Assembly: GCA_028015205.1 (NCBI GenBank)
Contig: CM051518.1
Coordinates: 56,468,372 to 56,532,371 of the forward strand
DNA length: 64,000 bases
Direction: 5' to 3'
Source of the DNA: Mytilisepta virgata
Lineage: Eukaryota; Mollusca; Bivalvia; Mytilida; Mytilidae
Positions within the stretch are counted from its first letter, which is position 1; the number at the start of each line of letters is the position of its first letter. The translations under genes and the position numbers were made by a program. Below are positions 13,901 through 25,900 of the stretch, one piece after another. Under the pieces are notes generated by a model. The model saw only the letters and a list, made by a program, of their open reading frames with translations, had not been told where the DNA came from and searched no databases.

Positions 13901-16900
13901 TGTGTTAACTGTTAGCCAAAACATAATGTACCAAGACACCTTCTGTCAGGAAAGATAACTCATGAGAGACAACTCTAATATCTGCAAATAGTGAATAGAA
14001 GAACAAAACCATATAGACATACCTCTTTCTCCTTTCATTCCTGGCAATCCATCTCTTCCTGTACTACCTGTCAAACCAGGGGATCCCTTGTCTCCTGGTT
14101 CTCCCTTCAATAAGTCAATATCTATTCTGACAGTTTCACCTAAAATGGAAATTAGAATTTTATCTCACAGGGTAATAACTTTAAAAAAACATGATAATCA
14201 TATTGAAAAAAAAATTCTACTCTGTTTTTATTATAAGCTGTATATTATGCCAGATAAAAAAACCAAACTAAAATTTTTTACCGTTGTTTTTTTTTGTGTC
14301 CCTCATTGGAGAAATTTGGTTTGGGTCTCCTTTTTGACACTGACACCCCAATAAAATTAAGTAATCTAGTAATGGTACAGATTTCTAGTTACCTCCTTTG
14401 ATGTTAAGGTCCAGTAAAAATATGTAATCTATTAACAAAGCTTATTGGTTCTTGCCCCTTGAAATCCAATTAAATATGTAATGTTTTAAAGTAAGGCCAA
14501 TTCAAGTTAACAGATAGAATATCATCCCCTTCTGCCCCTCAAACATTGGCCCACCCCAAAATTATTTATTTTTTTGGGAAGGCTATTTTCTAAATTTTTT
14601 AAAAATCTATTATTAATTCATGGTGTTCATTTCCAGTCCATGAAAAATAAACTGTCTTCGGTATCAAAAGTAGGCCTAGCCAATCACAGAGAAATAAACT
14701 GTCTATGCTATCACATGTAGGCCTAGCCAATCATAGAGAAATAAACTGTCTATGCTATCACATGTAGGCCTAGCCAATCACAGAGAAATAAACTGTCTTT
14801 GCTATCAAATGTAGGCCTAGCCAATCATAGAGAGATAAACTGTCTTCACTATCAAATGTAGGCCTAGCCAATCATACAGAAATAAACTGTCTATGCTATC
14901 ACATGTAGGCCTAGCCAATCATACAGAAATAAACTGTCTATGCTATTACATGTAGCCCTAGCCAATCACAGAGAAATAAACTGTCTTCACTATCACATGT
15001 GGGCCTAGCCAATCACAGAGAAATAAACTGTCTTCACTATCACATGTAGGCCTAGCCAATCACAGAGAAATAAACTGTCTATGCAATCACATGTAGGCCT
15101 AGCCAATCATACAGAAATAAACTGTCTATGCTATCACATGTAGGCCTAGCCAATCACAGAGAAATAAACTGTCTTCACTATCACATGTGGGCCTAGCCAA
15201 TCATAGAGAAATAAACTGTCTATGCTATCACATGTGGGCCTAGCCAATCATAGAGAAATAAACTGTCTATGCTATCACATGTAGGCCTAGCCAATCATAC
15301 AGAAATAAACTGTCTATGCTAACACATGTAGGCCTAGCCAATCACAGAGAAATAAACTGTCTATGCTATCACATCTGGGCCCAGCCAATCATAGAGAAAT
15401 AAACCATGTAGGCCTAGCCAATCATAGAGAAATAAACTGTCTTCGCTATCACATGTAGGCCTAGCCAATCACACAGAAATAAACTGTCTACGCTATCACA
15501 TGTAGGCCTAGCCAATCATAGAGAAATAAATTGTCTTCGTTATCACATGTAGGCCTAGCCAATCATAGAGAGATAAACTGTCTTCACTATCACATTTAGG
15601 CCTACCCAATCATAGAGAAAGAACAAAATCCTTCAACCCCCCCCCCCCCCCTCCTCATTTTTTAGAAAGGGAGGATAATAATCCATCAATTAACTTGATT
15701 TTGTCTAAAGTATTGAGGTTCTTCTTTTTGACCTGGAGATCCAATAAAATTAAGCAATCTCTTAATAGCAAAGCTTACCAGGTTCTCCCTTTTGACCTGG
15801 AAGTCCAGTTATACCAGGTAATCCATTAATTCCAGGTTCACCCCTTTCTCCATCAAGTCCAGGAATACCTACTCCAGTCTCTCCTTTTTGTCCTGGAACT
15901 CCAGGGGGACCATTACTACCAGGTGTACCATCCAATCCTGGGAGTCCAGCAGCTCCCTACAAAAATAAAAAAGAAATATTTCCCAATCTATGCTAGTTTC
16001 TCTTCCAAGGATCTAGTCATAAAAAGAAAGGAATTCCACTACTATTACACCTCTTGACATTTAACTTTTTATAATGCATGTATCAAAATAAATTCTATGA
16101 CACCAATTCTGAATCCAAAACATTGAAGAGCAAACTGAAAAAATGCCAAAATTACCAAATTGGAAAAGCCAAAACCATTTAAAAACTATATTTTCTTCAT
16201 GTCATCTCAAACCCCCAACATCTTAAAAGTAATCTGTTAGTCCAAGAATATTATTTCTATATTATTTTTACTCTTGACTTCTCAACATTTCTTTCATGTC
16301 AAAATATTTTTTGATAGTCCCATCTTCTTTGAGAATACAAGAGAGTAAATGTAACAGGCAATTTATTACCAGTTACTTTGTTCTGCTGGAACTTCTTAAT
16401 GAGTTATTTTGTTCCAGTGGAACTTTTCATCTAGTTACTTTGTTCTGGTGACAGTTATAAAGTTCCGGAAGAAAATAGCTAGTCTATTTGGCTAGTTACT
16501 TTTTACCACCCGGAACTTTATATACTAGGAACAAATTAGCTCTTACATAAACACCTTATAATTTTCTTCATCAAAAGAATAAAACTAAGATTATTCCCTG
16601 TTTCCTTCCTCATCTTTTTAAGTAAAACCCAAAATTTATAGTACTTTCTCACTTTTAGTTCTGTTTTTTCATTACCTTATCACCTTTTGGTCCTGGGAAC
16701 CCAGCGCTACCTGGGGGACCTTGAGGTCCTGGTCGTCCTTGACTACCTTTAGGTCCTGGTAATCCATCTAAACCAGGATTGCCCTTTTCACCTGTTTAAA
16801 AGTAAATCAAAATGCAATACAATGTTAGCTCCTAACAATTTTGCAATTAAAACTTTATTTAGCCCTTAATAAAAATGATGGTTGAAACTCAATAATATTC

Positions 16901-19900
16901 CTACATCCTTCTACCAACCCCACCCCACCACCTCCTCCTCCTCTCCTTCAGCATTCAATTTCTGTAACTACAAATGTATGTTTCTTTTTTGTCTTTAAAC
17001 TCTTGAGTATATCTATGAAATGATTTTCATTATCTACAAAATGCACTTTAAAACACCCATCACAGTTAAACCTGGGAAAGGAAGTGTATATGGACAAAAA
17101 GAATACTTAACATAATTATCACAATCACGTCAATACCCTGACAACATTCACTTACATGGCATTGTAAAGTCTGGAGGGATATTAGCAGGTTCTCCTTTAA
17201 ATCCTTGTGGTCCATCTAAACCAGGTGGTCCTGGAAGTCCCTTGAAAAAATCAAAAAACCATTCCAAATCACAAACAATATAATTGTGAAAGGATAAGAG
17301 GTATGCATTTATGAATTAATATATACAATAAGACTGAACATTGATTAAGATTGATAATATAGGTCCTCATAAAACCAAAGCTAGTTTTGATCTTAAGTAC
17401 ACAAACTCATTGAACAAACCATTCATTGCTTAAAGGATTCTAAAATTTTATGTCTTGTGTTTTCACATTACTAACAGACATTTTAATATTTGGCCAGTCT
17501 TATTTATCTATATATATTTTGTATGAACTATTTACAGTCTCCCCAGCTGGCCCACGATATCCTGGCACACCATCCTGTCCTCGGTCTCCTTTCTGTCCAA
17601 CAGGGCCTGGTAACCCAGGCTCACCATTACGTCCTGGAAAACCATCAATACCATTTATTCCTCGTTCTCCCTTCTGTCCAGGAAGACAGTCACTGCAGGA
17701 ACCTCCTCTGTTACCTGTCATGCAAAGATGATTAAAGATAAGATTTTTGTAGTGTAAGAAATATAAAAATGATATTAAATGAAACAAACATAAAAATGAT
17801 ATTAAATGAAACAAACATAAAAATGATATTAAATGAAACAAACATAAAAATGATATTAAATGAAAACATAAATATTACATTTTCCAAAAGGGATAACAAT
17901 AGTACAGTAAAATTTCAGAAAACTGGTCACTCTAAAAACTGGTTAACTCTGTATATGAGAAGTCCCTGGAAATCTGTATTAAATCTACACTAAAACGGCC
18001 ACCGCTTCACACCTGGCATTGGTTGGTATTTCTGTTTTTGTTAGAATCAAAGAATTTTTTCATCAATAAATCGGCCCAGCAATTAAATAGACCTATGCAT
18101 ACAGGAACAAATATCAAATTACACAATACCATAATAAAAAGGGAACAGTCATTTAATTAGATGGCCATAAAAATATCCTTTAAAGCTTCCTAATATTGTA
18201 TCATGTTGATTACTATAGCCAAATTTCACTTTACTGATAGAGATTTGCAAAATTTTATTACTTTTGAGCAAATAATATTATATCTTTAGAAAAACAAAAA
18301 TATTATATCTTTTGAGAATCAAAAATATTGTAGTTATTGAGTAACTATAATATACCTAGAGAGAATCTATAATCTGATAATACTATAGCATTCAAGGAAA
18401 GAACTTGATTATAGATTTGAAATCATGAGTTCATGCAATGTTTTGCAAATCTTAATTATTCTAATACAATCTCTAAATGATGATATTAATAATAATAATT
18501 ATTAGCCAAAAATATTTGGTCTTCACATAATTTATCTTTATGTGTTTTGAAACTGCAAATAAATCATACTAGTAAGATCATACATTACCAGTGTCTCCCA
18601 ATCAGTATAAAAAACTAGAGACTCAGAGGGCTCAGCCTGTATCGCTCACCTGCCATGATGTATATCAAAGGGAGAAGTCACTTCTCCCTATCATTATGAA
18701 GTGTGGTAAGCCTTTGTAGGGACCAAATTTTTCTGCATCAAGGTCCTTCTACTTACAGGTCAGCATATTCAGGCCATGTTTGGTTTCAAGCAATTCTGCA
18801 GTTCTGTGAATTTTAGTTATAAGCCATAGACACTTTCTGTCAAGTTTGGCTCTACTTGGACCAGCAGTTTCAAAATTATTTTTTTTTTAAATCAACCATT
18901 CAGAAATAAAAATTGCCCATGGTGGCCATGTTTGTCGCCTGATCTGGACAAAAAAAAAGAACTTTGAGAAGAACCTCCCACAGATGCTTCCTCTCAAGTT
19001 TAGTTCCATTTGGCCAAGCGGTTTCAAAAGCTTTCTTTATATCAGCCAATCAGAAACAATTCTTTATATCAGCCAATCAGAAACAAGAATGGCTGCCTTG
19101 TCGTCCAATCAGGATGAAAAAATTTATTTCGTAAAAGACTTTCCATAGATGCTTCCTGTCAACTTTGGCTGACAGTTTTGGCTAAGCAGTTTCAGAGAAG
19201 AGATATTTTTTAAATCAACCAATGAGAAACAAGAATTGCCCATGATCGGGACCAAATGAGAAAACTTTATAAAGGACCTCCCATATTACTTCCTGTTAAG
19301 TTTTGTTCCATTTAGCCAAGCAAATTCAGAGAAGATTTTTTTATATAAACCAATCATAAACAAAATCTGACCATGGTGGCCATATCTGTAGTCCTATGGG
19401 GACGAAATGAGGACAGTTTGTAAAGAACCCCCCATAGATGCATCCTGTCAAGTTTTGTTCCATTTGGCCAAGCAGTTCCAGAGAAATTCTTTTTTTTAAA
19501 TCAGCAATGAGGAACAAGAATTGCCCATGATGGCCATGTTTGTTGCCAATGGGGAGATAATGAGGAAACTTTGCAAAGAACCTCCATAGATGCTTCCTGT
19601 CAAGTTTCATTCCACTTGTCCAAGCAATTTCAATGGAGAAGATTTTTTTGTATCGGCAAACAGAAACAAGAAATGCCCATCACGGCCATAATTGTAGTCC
19701 AATCGGGATGAAATGAGGAAACTTTATAAAGGACCTTCCACATATGCTTCCTGTCAAGTTTTGTTCCATTTGGCCCAGTAGTTTCAGAGAAGATTTTTTA
19801 AAACTCAGCCAGTCAGAAACAACAATTTCCCATGGTGGCCATGTGGCGATCAAGATGAAATGAGTAAAATTTGTAGAGGACCTCACAAAAATCATTCCTG

Positions 19901-22900
19901 CAAAGTTTAGTTACAATTGGAAAATTGGTTTCAGAGGAGATATTTCATTTTTAAACTGCAATGCTTGAAAATTTAATTATCGAGAGTGGATAAATTTCAT
20001 TATTAACACGTCAAGAGTTTTACAATCTTTTTCTCTAATGACAATGTAAAACTCCGAGAGGTCTTCCAAACATTTTTTGGCTGGAAATTTCACAAGCCGT
20101 ATTTATCCAAAGTGTGGTGATATCAGAATTTATCAACGGGTCAAGAGGTGTATAAATGCACACAGAATTAGAGAAAATGTATTATTTCAAGAGATGTAAA
20201 GTTTGTTATTCCCCCCTTCAAAATAATTATAAATAAATAAAGTCTTATATTGCATTCTTAAATATGTGATGAATATTATATACATAACTTATAACAGTCA
20301 CTGGAAACTAGAAAACTGTGATGTAATCATCACAAAGGGCTCTGCTGCATATATATTGTTGTAGAGAACAGAAAAATATTTTAAGTGACTGATAGGGCAT
20401 TTTCAATATACAACTTCCACATTAACTTGATTAAAATAGATAAAAAAATGGTCAATTTTCAAATACATTCAAATCCCACAAAATACAAAAAATTGCACAT
20501 TAAAACTCTTGTCTGACTTTTCAATAAACTGACCATGCCTACAAATTGGCCGTTTTCAATGGTCCCATAACTGGTTGGTTTAGAGAAGTTTCACTGTATC
20601 ACACTTTTGTTTTAACAGTTTTTCTGTAGTAAATTTTAGGCTAAAATTTATATCATATGATCTTTTCAGATTAAGTAACTTTAAAAAGAAAAATTCCAAA
20701 CAATCATCAAAAAGTCTTTTTTTTTATGTTATCATTATAAATTTCATTTGTTGTTCTGCTGATTAGTGAATCCATTTATTTTTATAACTCATTATTCTAA
20801 CCTTTCAGTCCAGGTAAACCAGATTCTCCATCTCGTCCAGGCAATCCATTATAACCTTTGGGACCTCTTTCTCCTTTCATACCAGGTAATCCAGGTCGTC
20901 CTCTAGTGGAGTTACCAGGTTCTCCAGGCTGTCCATCACGCCCACTTTCACCTTTTTCTCCAGGACGACCATCCTGTCCTGAAAATCCTGGGGGTCCTTC
21001 TGGTCCAGGAATGGATCTTCCAGGTTCTCCTTTGAACCCTGGTTCTCCTTTTTCTCCAGGTAATCCAGGTACTCCTGGTAAACCATCGATTCCAGGAAGG
21101 CCTACAAAAGATAATCATAATATACTCATTATATAGGTTACAAAACAGCAATTAACAACTGAGGTACCATTGAAAATTCAGAAAGGCCAAAGTTTTATTT
21201 GAACATGATGGGTTAAAAGAAAAATATCTGGATGAATTCATTTAAAAGGTTCAAAATAATTACAGTGAAATATTGTTATCTAGAACACATAAAATTAAAT
21301 TTCAGGCAACTGGAGCAAACTCGTTGGACTGTCAAAAGTAATATTCATACAAGTCTTTGGTTATCTTAGGTCAAAAGAAATTACAGGTCTCTGTAAGTTC
21401 CACATAGCCAGAATTAATTGTAATGGCTTTTTTTTTAAGTTTCAAAATCATCACATAATCACAAAAAATAAAACAGCAATTAATTATGTTAAAAACTATT
21501 TACAGCTGCCTCAAATAATTTTTGCTATGTTACATGGTAAAGTTCCTACAAAAATTGTAATAATACAAATAAATTCTATTATACAATTACCAGTATAGCT
21601 TTTGTATGAGGTCAATATGAAGTTATATCAATATATGTCTCTTGGTTGATATAACCTCCTATCAACCTCATACATACTGTGGATTTATTATTCGTTGTAT
21701 ACCAATTTTCGTGGTTTTCGTGGGTCCCAGTAAACCACAATTTAAATATCCAACTAAAAATAATATTTTTTCTTCAGCTTAAATGCCCTGAAGTTTGAAA
21801 CCACTTAGTTTTGATGTACCTATCCGAGACAACATTGAACAATTGGATTTTTACTTTTTTACAGCATGTACTTTGATACTGACATATGATGAGTCAGCTA
21901 TATCCATAGAGGATATAGTGTTTCATATAATTTTGTCATTGGTAACATATAAGTGCTCAAATAATTTTCTTTAAAAATATCTCGACTGTGTAAATTGTTG
22001 CGGAATTCACTTCTGGTTTTTTTATTCAAACATTCAAGAAAAATATTAATCCTAAGTAGGCCTAAATGGTGTCATCCTGGTTTGCCAACATTTAATTACA
22101 TGTTAAAATAAACATAGTTGTTTCTGTTTTTTAGTAAATAAAGTCTATATCTTATTTGTATCTTTTGAATTTACCTGTAAAATATCAGCAGCTTAACAGA
22201 AGTACAAATGCAAAAAAAAAAGAAAATATAAAAAAATTGACACAATAAGCACAAAAAATATTTAATTAGCAAAAAAATGAAACATTTTACTTTTAAAAAA
22301 TGTTTTGATATTGATTAAAAATATATTTAGGATAAAAATGGAATATTATCCTTGCTACAAAAAAGATATATTAACAAAAATAAATATTTAGGTATTTTCA
22401 ATTTTAGAACAATGTAAGATTAGTCATTAATCATAATTTAAAAAATAATTGATCCCCGCACCACGAAAAGGATGGCAACAAGATAAAGAAGAAACTTTGC
22501 CACGACCACCCAAACATCTACGAGATCATACAACTACTTCAACAGATCCAACCAAAAATACGAGAAAACAGACAGATAGACACTCGACTTCATGCACTGA
22601 AATCATAGCATACAAATCTAGAACAGACTATAGTTTACCTTGCTCATTAAGCCCATTGTCTTTTTACTATATAACCAAATTAAATGTTGGCAAACCAGGA
22701 TTAAACCGCCTAAACAATACAGACTTTCTCATAAATTACAGTAAAAACATCTTGTCAAAAGATAATAAAGCAGAAATTACTGGTCGTAATCGGATTAAAT
22801 ATGTATGTATATGCCCCGAGGTATTTGGTGACAAGTGATTGCAATTTTGTCAATACATATTTCACACCTGATAAGCCTAATAAGTAAATAGTTACAGATT

Positions 22901-25900
22901 TTGTTAATCTTGTTAAATTAATGACAAATTTGCAGAATCTGTTTGTTAGACTTGTTTTATAAGCGCTTAAAATCAGTACTTTACTGTACAATATCAAAGT
23001 TTGATCGGCACGTTCTGTCGAAGTATTTTGTTGATATCTGATGTGCCAAGCCGAGAATTTCCGTATTTCAACAACTTTTTATTTTTTTTTCTAAGCCATG
23101 AATCCACGAATTTATGTATCCCACAAAATGCCTTTTTTTCTCTATCCACGAAAATAAATGAATCCACAGCTACAATTGTTAATCTACAGAACTGAAGAAA
23201 TATAGATTCTCCTTCAGGTACGAGTGGGTTATGGAATTTATCCACCCAAGATAGTTAAATTTTCGATTTTCAACATGCGAGCCTTCAGCGAGCGTGTTAA
23301 AATCTAACATTTAACTATTGAGGGTGGAGAAATTCCATAACTCATGAGTAAATTGAAGGAGAATCTGTTTCTCCTATGATTTTCGACAAAAACCTCAAGA
23401 AAATGTCGTTGCTATGTAGTTTGTTTACATAGACATCATTTCGGGACTTCTCTAGTTTATCGTTCCAATAACTGTAGAAAAAAGGGTGGTAATTCCCACG
23501 TAGAAATTTAATCACCGGGAAGTGGTTAAAGATATTATGTATTTTTATCCCACCGATTAAACACGTCCAGAATAGGAGAAAGAGTAATACATACCTATGA
23601 CTATGTAGTCTTAAAACAGTCATAAGGATTATTTAAGTTGATTAAAGAAGTTGTATATTTTATGTCATTTAAGAAAATAATTCAAAATAGCCACATGTTT
23701 GTTGGAAATATTAATATCATTTAAGCAAAATTTTATCCTTAATAGCACATACACACAACCTATAGGGCATCAAATACAGTACCTGGTACTCCACTCTGGC
23801 CCTTATCTCCCTTCACTCCATCTTTTCCTTGTGGACCAGGAGGTCCAGGAATACCTGGCCCACCAGCAGGTCCAGGTTCTCCTTGTGGTCCCGTTAGTCC
23901 TGGGAAACCATCTTGTCCTGGAAGACCTCTTAGACCAATGGGTCCTCTTTCACCTTTAGGTCCTGCAGGTCCACTTCCACCTTTTCCCTGAAATGTGAAA
24001 ATATTTAAACTCTGTGATAAAAATTTCTTGAACTACTTGCTATTAAATAAAGCAGTGCTCAAAACCTCTATCTTTTGACATTGGGCAATTACAGGTTTCA
24101 GAGGAAATGGAACTTTAAATAATATATTTTTCATCCTCATAATTTTTTTTATCTATTTATTTCTTTTCAATTTAATAAGATTAACTAAAGATTTGATAAT
24201 TAGAATACCTAATTAATATGAAAGTTTCTGCTTTTTGGTAAGAGGGTAACAGCATCATTAACCAACCTTGGGCAAGAGACCATCATGTTATCATCATGAA
24301 TACAAATACTCAATACAAAACAGCCATTTTTTCCAATAAAAATATAATAAGTTTCATAAAATGAAATAAAAGATTGATGTGCAGTTAATGTACATAATCC
24401 ATACAATAGTAAAACATAATATAACTAGAGGATCTCAAGAGCCTGTATCGCTCACCTGGATTTAACTAGTCCACCTAGAGCAGGACTGAAAATTTAAGTA
24501 TAGCAGCTAACTTGGCTGGTTTTCTATGTTTGGCTTTGGCAGCAATCTTGGTATACAGTCAGGGTCATCAGGCATAATTCTGAAAGAGGACCACCTAAGG
24601 ACCAAGTGTGCCAACTTTGGTTCCAATTGGCTCAGAAGTTTCAGACAAGAATATCTTTAAATGAATTTCCCATAGCATCCAATGTTCAACTAAGTTTAGT
24701 TGTGGTGACCATCTTGGTTGACAGTCTATGTCATCAGACATAATTCTGAAAGAGGACCATTTGTGGCAAGTTTGTTTCCAATTGGCCAAGTGGTTTCAGA
24801 TAAGATTTTTGAATGAATTTTCCCACAGAGTCCTATGTTAACTAAGTTCAGCTGTGGCGGCCATCTTGGTTTACAGTCCGGGTCATCGGATACAATTCTG
24901 AAAGAGGACTGTAAAAGATAGGAAAAATCTTTTGGCATACTACTGAAAGAACTTATCAAGATGAATTAAAGAAAAAATCTCCATTGAAATCGGATAAAGA
25001 ATAAAAAATTTTATGTTTCTCCAAAATTGTTAACCTGTTGTATCTTGAAAACAATAAAAGATACAAAATATTTGTTAGCATACTTAAGAAAGTCCTCATC
25101 AAGTTGAATTAAAAGAAAAAATCCCCATAAGTATTGAATGAAAAATTTTAAAAAATTACATATGAAGCTACATTGCTTTTTTGGTCCTTTTAACCCCTTA
25201 TATCTCAAAAACTGTAAAACAGAAGACATATATTGAAATATTACTGGAAGCACTTCAAGATGAATTAAAAGAAAAAATCCCAATTAAAATCAGATGATAA
25301 ATATTAATTTTAGATGTCCTGCCTATGGCTAATTTTGGCCCCTTAAATCCTTTTTATCTCCACCATGACAAAAGTTAGGGCTATTCCGGAAAAAAATGTA
25401 TGGGGGGGTTGGAAGGCACTTTATATAAAATTGTATGGGTGGTCTTGGGTCTGGAAAAAAACTCTAAAGGAAGCATAAGGAAATTTTATTTTAAATTGTA
25501 TGGGTAGTGGGTGCTGAAAAAAAATGCCTTCCAACCCCCCCCATACCATTTTTTCTGGAATAGCCCTTACATAAAAATGGCATTGTAACTTTTATTACAT
25601 TTCTTTTGATGAACCATTTAGAAAAAAAAGAAGAACGTGTCTGAGGACAGGAATGCCCCAGCTCAATCTGGCTTATAATACTTGAAAATACTACAATTTT
25701 CCAAATTATAAAGGGGCATAACTCTTGAATAGTAAACGACTCAATGTCCAAATTTGAACTCTGTCTGCATGTTATGGTTCTTAGCATTGTGCACGAGTTT
25801 CATAAAATTTAGATGAGGCAAACTGAAGTTAGAGTGCAGAAACCAGAATTGGATGGGCAGATTGACGGAAGGACGGTCAAGGGTAACACTTACCCCCTCC

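Noticed and set aside
14646..15620. CRISPR-like array
   Set aside because: Units are head-to-tail copies with no unique spacers, in a eukaryotic intron; it is a minisatellite.
17769..17993. Repetitive peptide (ILNETNIKM)n
   Set aside because: A product of a 27-bp period divisible by three; no start context, splice sites or continuation.
22449..22838. 129-residue open frame as a gene
   Set aside because: It overlaps the transposase remnant in another frame and has no domain; it is a by-product of a decayed coding sequence.
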